Source of the DNA: an uncultured Clostridia bacterium
Lineage (GTDB): Bacteria; Bacillota; Clostridia; Oscillospirales; Acutalibacteraceae
Assembly: GCA_937915775.1 (NCBI GenBank)
Contig: CALGGQ010000146.1
Location: 1-6,257, forward strand
Length of the DNA: 6,257 bases
Direction of reading: 5' to 3'
Part shown: in pieces, positions 1 to 4,248 of the stretch
How positions within the stretch are numbered: position 1 is the stretch's first letter
Layout of the letters: each line of letters begins with the position of its first letter
The notes under the pieces: generated by a model
The model's database searches: none
What the model was told of the DNA's origin: nothing
The model's input: only the letters and a program-made list of their open reading frames with translations
Program-made: the position numbers and the translations under genes

Positions 1-446
1 AACAGCTCCCTGGGCAGCACGCCGGCTTTGGCGAGCGTCTGCGCCCCGCGGTAGAGCGAGAGCATATAGTAATCATACAGCAGCACGCGCTCACGGTTAT
101 CCTGCAGCGACGCCGCCGCTACGCTGAGCAGCTCGCGGGTTGCGCCGACCAGCGCGGTGATATTGCGCTCCTCGCCGTCACCGTCCACGACGGTGAACGC
201 CTCTGCTTCCATCCCGTTGCGGCTTTCGCTCACGCCGAGCAGATAATCAGTGGTCACGCCGTAGTACGCGCCGCATTTAATCACGAAATCAAGGCCGCAT
301 TCCCGAATACCCTTTTCGTAGTGGGAAAGCAGCGCCTGAGAGATACCTAAATCCGTTGCCGCCTTCTTCTGGCTGATGCCGCGCTCCTTGCGCAGCTGCG
401 ACAGCACGGCGGCAAATTTTGACAGTTTATCCTTATTCTTATCCAT
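1..446 (-). CDS. XRE-family helix-turn-helix transcriptional regulator, 3' end outside the window
   Basis: This is a DNA-binding regulator, read on the minus strand for 148 codons before the left edge cuts it. The N-terminus, about residues 8-72, is a Cro/C1-type HTH: LSQLRKERGISQKKAA gives the first helices, and DLGISQALLSHYEKG is the turn plus recognition helix. The family-typical tail YYGVTTDYLLG follows at about residues 61-71. Residues 80-148 form a second region without a motif I recognise; the visible part is alanine/leucine-rich and probably helical, and could serve dimerisation or sensing. Three in-frame ATGs (first bases at 455, 452 and 446) lie within ten bases and none has a good Shine-Dalgarno, so the exact start is uncertain; I chose the last one, which begins MDKNKDKLSK. 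The gene is divergent from the histidine phosphatase, 185 bp away, and has its own strong promoter. Autoregulation or control of the phosphatase is plausible inference only. The family assignment is firm; the ligand and targets are unknown. Confidence 0.9.
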   Translation of the reverse strand, partial: MDKNKDKLSKFAAVLSQLRKERGISQKKAATDLGISQALLSHYEKGIRECGLDFVIKCGAYYGVTTDYLLGVSESRNGMEAEAFTVVDGDGEERNITALVGATRELLSVAAASLQDNRERVLLYDYYMLSLYRGAQTLAKAGVLPREL

Positions 447-483
447 TATCATCATCCGAACTTTTTTATCTATTTGTAAAACG

Positions 484-497
484 CAAGTATACGCTTG
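484..497. promoter_or_regulatory. Small inverted repeat, possible operator in the regulator leader
   Basis: CAAGTATACGCTTG has CAAG/CTTG arms around a core containing the palindrome GTATAC. It lies between the predicted transcript start of the XRE gene (about 524) and its start codon, where a bound repressor could block elongation. A related half-site, TTATACGCATTG, occurs at 544-555. Short palindromes of this size are typical XRE-repressor targets, but such a short repeat can also arise by chance. Confidence 0.3.
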
Positions 498-530
498 GTA
501 ATAATTTGTGCCGTTTCAAGGCACTTTACC

Positions 531-559
531 ATTATAGCGCCGATTATACGCATTGTAAA
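531..559 (-). promoter_or_regulatory. Sigma-A type promoter of the XRE regulator
   Basis: Read on the minus strand, a -35 box TTTACA (554-559, five of six consensus bases) is followed after exactly 17 nt by a perfect TATAAT (531-536). The predicted transcript start is near 524, giving an untranslated leader of roughly 70-80 nt. A second perfect minus-strand TATAAT lies 12 bp upstream at 543-548 but has no matching -35 at normal spacing. The match is seen directly; activity is inferred. Confidence 0.7.
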
Positions 560-572
560 CATCTTTCCTGTC

Positions 573-603
573 TTTGTTATCATTTTGTAACAAAACGGAT
601 AAA
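573..603 (+). promoter_or_regulatory. Inverted repeat overlapping a weak candidate promoter of the phosphatase gene
   Basis: TTTGTTA (573-579) and TAACAAA (588-594) form a perfect 7-bp inverted repeat with an 8-nt spacer. Its left arm overlaps a possible plus-strand -35 box TTGTTA (574-579), followed after 18 nt by GATAAA (598-603) as -10, each matching consensus at four of six bases. Transcription would start near 610, just ahead of the ribosome binding site at 617-622. A protein bound to the repeat would cover the -35 box, so an operator role is reasonable. The repeat is certain; the promoter is a weak call. Confidence 0.35.
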
Positions 604-631
604 AACATACCGCTTCAGGGGGTTTTAGCCG

Positions 632-1270
632 ATGAAATCATACACACTGTATTTATTCCGCCACGGACTTACCAAGGGAAATCTTAACGCACAGTATATT
701 GGGCATACCGATTATCCGCTCACTACAGGTGGTATAGAGGAGCTGAAAAGCATCAAGGCAAAGCACCACTATCCCGCGGTGCAGGCGGTCTTTGTTTCGC
801 CGCTCAAAAGGGCCATGCAGAGCGCCGATATTATGTTCCCGAAAAATAACAAAATTGTCATCAATAACTTCATCGAATACAATTTCGGCGCGTTTGAGGA
901 ATGCACGGCGGACGAGCTGAAGGACAACGAGGACTTTCAGAACTGGCTGCACGGCGATATGTATACACGCCCGCCGTACGGCGAAAGCAACGCCGAATTC
1001 GTGCAGCGCGTGTGCGAGGCGTTTGAAAAGGTCGTGAACGGCTGCGTCAGCGAGGGCATTACCGATTTTGCCATCGTCACGCACGCCGGCGTGATTATGA
1101 ACATTCTGTCGTGCTACGGTCTGCCCGAAGCGCCGATGGCGCACTGGCAGATGGACCCCGGCTACGGCTACAAGCTGCGCATCACACCGTCGCTCTGGAT
1201 GCGCGGGAATAAGCTCGAGGTAGTTGATACCGCGCCGCAGTCGCTGGAGGAAATCCAAAAAGAAAGCTAA
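632..1270 (+). CDS. Histidine phosphatase family protein (phosphoglycerate mutase-like)
   Basis: This 212-residue protein belongs to the branch-1 histidine phosphatase superfamily, which removes phosphate groups through a phosphohistidine intermediate, usually in the cytoplasm. The diagnostic RHG triad is at residues 10-12 in LYLFRHGLT, with H11 the nucleophile. The second arginine is R60 in VFVSPLKRAMQSA, the likely acid/base is E82 in IEYNFGAFEE, and the second catalytic histidine is H151 in IVTHAGV. The substrate-loop signature PYGES is at 115-119. The length is normal for the family and no signal peptide is seen. The ATG is preceded by AGGGGG (617-622) at 9 nt, which fixes the start. Members of this shape include alpha-ribazole phosphatase (CobC) and broad-specificity phosphatases. 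No cobalamin gene is nearby, so I do not assign a substrate or symbol. It is divergent from the XRE regulator and convergent with the unknown gene at 1592-2248; its transcript probably ends at the 1557-1590 terminator, giving a 3' UTR of about 300 nt full of hairpins. Confidence 0.93.
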   Translation: MKSYTLYLFRHGLTKGNLNAQYIGHTDYPLTTGGIEELKSIKAKHHYPAVQAVFVSPLKRAMQSADIMFPKNNKIVINNFIEYNFGAFEECTADELKDNEDFQNWLHGDMYTRPPYGESNAEFVQRVCEAFEKVVNGCVSEGITDFAIVTHAGVIMNILSCYGLPEAPMAHWQMDPGYGYKLRITPSLWMRGNKLEVVDTAPQSLEEIQKES

Positions 1271-1277
1271 CGGAACG

Positions 1278-1293
1278 ACAAATTGGAATTTGT
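1278..1293. repeat. End palindrome, left copy
   Basis: ACAAATT-GG-AATTTGT is a perfect inverted repeat with 7-bp arms, starting 7 bases after the phosphatase stop codon. It has no T-tract, so it is not a typical intrinsic terminator. It pairs with the near-identical palindrome at 1538-1555. Confidence 0.7.
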
Positions 1294-1315
1294 AGAGGTG
1301 TCATTGCGGGCGATT

Positions 1316-1341
1316 CGTAGGGACGACCATTGGTCGTCCGC
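1316..1341 (+). repeat. REP-like unit: GTAG followed by a hairpin, plus orientation
   Basis: GTAG (1317-1320) is followed directly by the near-perfect palindrome GGACGACCA-T-TGGTCGTCC (1321-1339). A GTAG tetranucleotide immediately 5' of a hairpin is the known layout of enterobacterial REP sequences handled by RAYT (TnpA-REP) single-strand transposases. The unit is 26 nt and aligns without gaps to the minus-strand unit at 1481-1506. Confidence 0.55.
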
Positions 1342-1363
1342 TGAAACCATGTTGGGATTTCAA

Positions 1364-1396
1364 CGTCGTTTCTGTAATGCAAATCTATAAACGACG
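1364..1396. repeat. Inverted repeat with 8-bp arms
   Basis: CGTCGTTT (1364-1371) and AAACGACG (1389-1396) are perfect complements separated by 17 nt. The repeat lies between the two REP-like units and could form an extra stem in RNA or in a folded single strand. Confidence 0.5.
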
Positions 1397-1406
1397 AACA
1401 TTTGGG

Positions 1407-1432
1407 CACCAAACCGCAAATGCGGTTTGGTG
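1407..1432. repeat. Perfect 26-bp palindrome
   Basis: CACCAAACCGCA (1407-1418) and TGCGGTTTGGTG (1421-1432) are perfect 12-bp arms around AA. It is the strongest hairpin in the region, lacks a following T-tract and so is not a classical terminator, and has no GTAG tetranucleotide beside it, unlike the two REP-like units. Confidence 0.75.
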
Positions 1433-1480
1433 AAGGTATCTCGCGCAGGCGCTCGAACAATTCATCGGGCTCGCAGGCGC

Positions 1481-1506
1481 GCGGGCGGATGATATCCGCC
1501 CCTACG
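1481..1506 (-). repeat. REP-like unit: GTAG followed by a hairpin, minus orientation
   Basis: Read on the minus strand, GTAG (1502-1505) is followed directly by GGGCGGAT-ATC-ATCCGCCC (1483-1501), a perfect 8-bp stem with a 3-nt loop. It aligns over 26 positions with the plus-strand unit at 1316-1341, with about 17 identities; four of the differences are paired changes that keep the stem. Inverted pairs of this kind are called BIMEs in enterobacteria. Confidence 0.55.
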
Positions 1507-1537
1507 ATTGTATGTTCCCATAAACCTGATACGCCCC

Positions 1538-1555
1538 GACAAATTCTAATTTGTC
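1538..1555. repeat. End palindrome, right copy
   Basis: GACAAATT-CT-AATTTGTC is a perfect 8-bp-arm inverted repeat that ends one base before the terminator stem at 1557. On the minus strand it matches the left end palindrome at 16 of 17 bases. Confidence 0.7.
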
Positions 1556-1556
1556 A

Positions 1557-1590
1557 GCAAAAAAGACAGGCACGCGCCTGTCTTTTTTGC
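1557..1590. terminator. Bidirectional intrinsic terminator between two convergent genes
   Basis: A perfect 15-bp stem runs from 1557-1571 to 1576-1590 with loop ACGC. The GC-rich core GACAGGC/GCCTGTC is flanked by six A on the left and six T on the right, so it provides a U-tract in both directions. It sits one base from the stop codon of the minus-strand gene at 1592-2248 and downstream of the plus-strand phosphatase gene, and can serve both. Confidence 0.9.
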
Positions 1591-1591
1591 T

Positions 1592-2248
1592 CTATTCTTC
1601 AAAGCCGAAAAAGGCTTTCAGCCCTTTCTTTTGCAGCAGCTGCTCGGCGGTGAAGCCGTAATGCGCGGCAGCCGCCAGCCCGACCACGTTTTCCAGAAAT
1701 TCCTCATAGGGGAGGTCAAACCATTCCTCGGGTATTTCACGCCGGATGGTGCCGCCGTCGTTGTGGCCGCCGCCCCACCACCACGCTTCGTCCAGCTCCG
1801 CCTGATAGGTGCCGTCATCCATCTTGTTAAAGGCGTACCACGACGCCCATTCCCGCATACCCTCCGGCGTTTTGTCGCCCTCGTCATGCGGCGCGTCGTG
1901 CGGCAGCGGGGAATAATCGGGGTCTCCCTTTTCCGCGCTGCGCCGGTAAACCGAATAGCGCTCGCCCGTCTCCTGCGGCTCGCGCTCCAGCAGCAGCGCG
2001 CCGTCCCGATAGAGAATGCGCCGGCGGTTTGGCACGCGCTTCTCGTTTGTCATCACATCTTTCAGGCACGGCAGCGGCTTCTTTCCTTCATATTCCTTAT
2101 CCAGCCCGTGCGCTTGCAGCTCTGTCTGGATGTTCCACGGGCTGCCCCATGCGGTGCAAAACGAAACCGTGCCGTCGTCATAACAGTAATAATACCCGAC
2201 AGTTTGCTCCCCGTATTTCACGGCAAATTTATCTTTCAGACAGCACAT
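1592..2248 (-). CDS. Protein of unknown function, 218 residues
   Basis: I do not recognise this protein. It appears to be a real gene: its ATG has AAGGAG (2257-2262) at 8 nt spacing, and its TAG stop is directly followed by a strong terminator. The protein is hydrophilic, with no signal peptide and no membrane helix, so it is probably cytoplasmic. The N-terminal part, about residues 10-45, is aromatic and strand-like (VGYYYCYDDGTVSFCTAWG). Residues 65-135 are highly charged. A tryptophan/glycine patch, AWWWGGGHNDGG, lies at 155-166. The C-terminal 40 residues (YEEFLENVVGLAAAAHYGFT and onward) look helical and end in LKAFFGFEE. Cysteines are at 2, 3, 22, 31 and 61, without a metal-binding pattern I can name. 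Immediately upstream is a MITE-like element, so its promoter may lie within that element. It is apparently monocistronic, between two terminators. A lineage-specific accessory protein is the most likely reading; no function is assigned. Confidence 0.8.
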   Translation of the reverse strand: MCCLKDKFAVKYGEQTVGYYYCYDDGTVSFCTAWGSPWNIQTELQAHGLDKEYEGKKPLPCLKDVMTNEKRVPNRRRILYRDGALLLEREPQETGERYSVYRRSAEKGDPDYSPLPHDAPHDEGDKTPEGMREWASWYAFNKMDDGTYQAELDEAWWWGGGHNDGGTIRREIPEEWFDLPYEEFLENVVGLAAAAHYGFTAEQLLQKKGLKAFFGFEE

Positions 2249-2328
2249 TCTTCTTTCTCCTTTTACATTAGTAAGTAGTAAGTAGTTAGTAGTAAGTAGT
2301 TAAGTGGGTGCTGCGCACAGCATTTTAT

Positions 2329-2357
2329 AATGGGTGTGGGCAAAGCCCACCCCCATT
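2329..2357. repeat. Central hairpin of the MITE-like element
   Basis: AATGGG-T-GTGGGC (2329-2341) pairs with GCCCAC-C-CCCATT (2345-2357) around an AAA loop, giving 12 pairs with a single T-C mismatch. No long T-tract follows, so it is not a standard terminator. In RNA it would be a stable stem in the leader of any transcript that crosses the element. Confidence 0.7.
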
Positions 2358-2383
2358 TTAATTGCCGTCTGCAAGACCAACAA
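2355..2383 (-). promoter_or_regulatory. Weak candidate promoter for the unknown gene, inside the MITE-like element
   Basis: On the minus strand TTGTTG (2378-2383, three of six consensus bases) is followed after 17 nt by TAAAAT (2355-2360, five of six). Transcription would start near 2348 and give a leader of about 100 nt. It is the best minus-strand match I found in this gap, but the -35 is poor. Confidence 0.22.
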
Positions 2384-2415
2384 ACTATAAACTACAAACT
2401 ACTTACTACTTACTG

Positions 2416-2442
2416 AAAAAGACCGCAACACGCGGTCTTTTT
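2416..2442. terminator. Intrinsic terminator of the LCP gene, potentially bidirectional
   Basis: AAAAAGACCGC (2416-2426) and GCGGTCTTTTT (2432-2442) form a perfect 11-bp stem with a 5-nt loop. On the minus strand it ends in five T, right after the LCP stop codon (2444-2446), which overlaps the A/T tract. On plus the T-tract is eight long (2438-2445). It separates the LCP gene from the MITE-like element and the unknown gene. Confidence 0.88.
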
Positions 2443-2443
2443 T

Positions 2444-4162
2444 TTACTCTTCAACTTCCTCTGTTTCAGCTTCCTCCTCGTCCTCCCAGGGAGCGACGGT
2501 GGTCACTTCGCCGTAAGCGTCATTCGTGTAGGTGGATGAAGTCGCCTTTGCGCCATCCTGATAGAAGCCGGACTGCTGCACCTTCTTGACATTGACTCTT
2601 TCCTGTGCGAGCGTAATGTTGCTCTTGCCGTAAATGCGCATCTGCAGGTTATAGGCGTCGGCAGGGAAGTCTGCGCGCCATACCCACTGTTTGCCGAAGT
2701 CGCTTCCGTAGATACCGCCGGTCAGGTTCGCCTCGGGCAGGTTCTGGGTGTGAATCTTGTAACCCATCCAGCCGTGGGAGAGGGCATAGGTGCCGATTTT
2801 AATCAAATCGCTCTTGCCGAAGCCGGTCTTAACGTACGGAATCAGCTCGTTCATCACCTGCAGCAGCTTCGTGGTGGAAGCGTCCTTGGTCTGCTCCGCA
2901 ATCGCCATCAGCGTCGTTTTCTGACGGTCGGCACGGGCGTTGTCCGAATCGATATGACGGATGCGGCAGTAGGCGAGCGCCTGCTTGCCGTCGAGCTTCA
3001 GTTCACCGGCGGAGCCGTCGATATACACATCGCCATAGGTGCCGGGATGGTTGTTAATCTCGTTGATTTCCTTCTGCGTCAGCTCCAGCGTAACGCCGCC
3101 GAGCGTATCCACAATCGTCTCAAACGAGGAGAAATTCACGATGGCATAGCTGTCAATATCCACCTTGTAGAGATGCTCGAGGCAGTTGATATAAGCCGCC
3201 ACGCTGCCGGTGGACATCGCGCCGTTGATTTTGCCGAAGGAGCCGGTGCTCTCATCACCCGGTGTCTTTTCCCAGTATGCCCAGGAGTCACGCAGGATAG
3301 AGGTCAGCACGATTTCCTTCGTATCGTTATTCAGGCTGGCGATGATCGCGGAGTCGGCGCGGGTGCCGCTTTCCAGAATTTCGTCGCCTCTGGTGTCCTC
3401 GCCGATCAGCAGAATGTTCATCACATGGCTGGAGGACGCGGGCGTGCCGTTATAGAACCAGGTTTTCACCATATCCTCGAGGGAGGACAGCTCGGTACCC
3501 TCGGTCTCCTGAATCGGGTCAAAGCTCTCCACCAGCTCGTCCATACCGCGCCACTGCGTCTGCGAAAAGCCGTCGGTATCCACGCCGCCGTTATCCGTCA
3601 GCTCATTGAGCCAGCGGTTGGCAACGACTGCCGCCGTCACGCCGGTAAAGGCAATCAGCAGCACCAGAACGATGATCACGGCTCTGAGCGCCTTATTCTT
3701 CTTTTTCTTCGGCTTAGCGGTTGGCGCTGTCGCCGGACGCGGCGCCACCTCCTCTACGGAGCGGTCAATCACCGGTGCGTCGGACGCCTCCTCCACCAAA
3801 TCGAGCAGGTTCACCATCTGCGGCTCCGGCTCCGGTTCGGCAACCGCAGTCGGCTCCTCCACTATCGGTGCCGCAACGGTCGGTTCTTCTGTCACAGGCG
3901 CTTCCGTAAAGGGCGCCGCTATCGTCGGTTCCTCAACGACGGGCTCTTCGGTAACGGGCGCCGCCACGGTCGGCTCCTCTGCCACAGGCTCCTCAACGGG
4001 TGCCGCTGCCCTCTCGGCAGGCGACTGCCCCATCGGGAAAATGGTTCCCTGCGGCATTTGCTCCGGCGCAGGTTCGGCAACCGCAGCCGGCTGCTCGCTT
4101 TCTTCTCTTCTTCGTTTGATTTCAGAGAGTATGTCGTCGATATTGTAATTCTCGTTAGCCAA
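2444..4162 (-). CDS. LytR-CpsA-Psr (LCP) family cell wall-polymer ligase
   Basis: LCP proteins transfer polymers such as teichoic acids or capsule from undecaprenyl-pyrophosphate carriers to peptidoglycan outside the membrane. This 572-residue protein is a type II membrane protein. Residues 1-158 are cytoplasmic, starting with NYNIDDILSEIKRRREE, then a Pro/Glu-rich repeat (62-105) and a basic KPKKKKNK stretch. A single membrane helix spans about 159-182 (VIIVLVLLIAFTGVTAAVV). The catalytic domain spans about 245-475: GEDTRG (254-259), RADS (268-271), ILRDSW (289-294), ALAYCRIRH (395-403) and DNARADRQ (407-414). These include the conserved Asp and Arg residues that bind pyrophosphate and metal in the family. 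The tail after 558 is acidic. At 572 residues it is longer than the usual 300-450, because of the head and C-terminal extension. The start is TTG: it has AGAGGAG at 7 nt and an in-frame TAA lies upstream. It follows gyrA by 86 bp on the same strand and ends at its own terminator. The polymer transferred is unknown. Confidence 0.93.
   Translation of the reverse strand: MANENYNIDDILSEIKRRREESEQPAAVAEPAPEQMPQGTIFPMGQSPAERAAAPVEEPVAEEPTVAAPVTEEPVVEEPTIAAPFTEAPVTEEPTVAAPIVEEPTAVAEPEPEPQMVNLLDLVEEASDAPVIDRSVEEVAPRPATAPTAKPKKKKNKALRAVIIVLVLLIAFTGVTAAVVANRWLNELTDNGGVDTDGFSQTQWRGMDELVESFDPIQETEGTELSSLEDMVKTWFYNGTPASSSHVMNILLIGEDTRGDEILESGTRADSAIIASLNNDTKEIVLTSILRDSWAYWEKTPGDESTGSFGKINGAMSTGSVAAYINCLEHLYKVDIDSYAIVNFSSFETIVDTLGGVTLELTQKEINEINNHPGTYGDVYIDGSAGELKLDGKQALAYCRIRHIDSDNARADRQKTTLMAIAEQTKDASTTKLLQVMNELIPYVKTGFGKSDLIKIGTYALSHGWMGYKIHTQNLPEANLTGGIYGSDFGKQWVWRADFPADAYNLQMRIYGKSNITLAQERVNVKKVQQSGFYQDGAKATSSTYTNDAYGEVTTVAPWEDEEEAETEEVEE
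3848..3979 (-). repeat. Degenerate 45-bp tandem repeat encoding a Pro/Glu-rich segment
   Basis: Residues 62-105 of the LCP protein consist of three copies of a 15-residue unit, starting at residues 62, 77 and 92: EEPTVAAPVTEEPVV, EEPTIAAPFTEAPVT and EEPTVAAPIVEEPT. Each copy begins EEPT and contains AAP. Such low-complexity Pro/Glu repeats form extended flexible linkers and often vary in copy number by slippage or recombination. Confidence 0.8.
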
Positions 4163-4169
4163 TATGATT

Positions 4170-4176
4170 CTCCTCT
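4170..4176 (-). promoter_or_regulatory. Ribosome binding site that selects the TTG start of the LCP gene
   Basis: AGAGGAG on the minus strand lies 7 nt before TTG (4160-4162). No ATG or GTG is available in frame between this site and the upstream TAA, and the conserved-looking NYNIDDILSEI begins four residues after the TTG. A nearby ATG at 4178-4180 is out of frame and opens only eight codons. Confidence 0.8.
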
Positions 4177-4195
4177 GCCATTAAGATGGGTTTAT

Positions 4196-4237
4196 TTTTA
4201 CGATATGATAATGGACGTCATTTTACGATACCGTAAA
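4196..4237 (-). promoter_or_regulatory. Repeat-bearing upstream region of the LCP gene, possible promoter/operator
   Basis: The 86-bp gap between gyrA and the LCP gene contains a 10-bp direct repeat TTTTACGATA (4196-4205 and 4221-4230), 25 bp start to start. The second copy overlaps the perfect inverted repeat TTTACG-ATAC-CGTAAA (4222-4237). On minus, the outer arm can be read as a weak -35 TTTACG (4232-4237), with CATTAT (4208-4213) as -10 after 18 nt. A regulator site or an internal promoter is possible. There is no clear terminator after gyrA, so readthrough is also likely. Confidence 0.3.
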
Positions 4238-4248
4238 TATTTTATGAA

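Larger units (their letters stand above)
1277..1555. repeat. Composite palindromic intergenic element with mirrored ends (REP/BIME-like)
   Basis: The 321 bases between the phosphatase stop and the next gene contain no convincing gene but a dense set of palindromes. The ends mirror each other: GACAAATTGGAATTTGT at 1277-1293 on plus and GACAAATTAGAATTTGT at 1539-1555 on minus. Inside each end, 40-50 nt further in, lies a GTAG-plus-hairpin unit in the matching orientation (1316-1341 plus, 1481-1506 minus). Between these sit a 26-bp palindrome (1407-1432), an 8-bp-arm inverted repeat (1364-1396) and a short direct repeat CGCAGGCGC (1444-1452 and 1472-1480). The mirrored order suggests one composite unit of about 279 bp, non-autonomous if mobile. 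I see no transposase and no clear target duplication. Confidence 0.6.
2270..2414. mobile_element. MITE-like palindromic element with 18-bp terminal inverted repeats
   Basis: AGTAAGTAGTAAGTAGTT at 2270-2287 is repeated perfectly in inverse at 2397-2414, and weaker similarity continues inward for about 15 more bases. The left arm is itself built from AGTAAGTAGT and TAGT units. The centre holds a hairpin at 2329-2357. The element is 145 bp, non-coding, and has the form of a MITE or similar short insertion. I see no target duplication and no transposase. It starts 21 bp upstream of the unknown gene's ATG, so it separates that gene from older upstream sequence. Mobility is inferred from structure only. 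Confidence 0.55.

Noticed and set aside
419..628. A 69-residue plus-strand frame in the divergent promoter region
   Set aside because: It overlaps the start of the XRE gene and both promoter regions, and its Tyr/Phe/Cys-rich translation reflects AT-rich intergenic DNA.
653..1258. A 201-residue minus-strand frame opposite the phosphatase
   Set aside because: The plus strand encodes all histidine-phosphatase motifs; the antisense frame is a codon-bias shadow.
1271..1591. CRISPR array or riboswitch in the palindrome-rich gap
   Set aside because: There is no set of regularly spaced identical repeats, and no known riboswitch core that I can recognise; the gap also lies downstream of, not upstream of, both flanking genes.
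1402..1653. An 83-residue plus-strand frame through the palindromic region and terminator
   Set aside because: It reads through a 26-bp palindrome, a REP-like unit and the terminator stem; the composition is explained by the repeats, and no ribosome binding site precedes it.
1631..2278. A 215-residue plus-strand frame opposite the unknown gene
   Set aside because: The minus-strand frame has a proper AAGGAG site and abuts a terminator; the plus frame has no start context, and its end runs into the MITE-like element.
4154..4180. Eight-codon upstream frame (MAEENHIG) overlapping the LCP start
   Set aside because: The frame is very short, has no separate ribosome binding site, and its codons include the Shine-Dalgarno of the LCP gene; chance is the simplest explanation.
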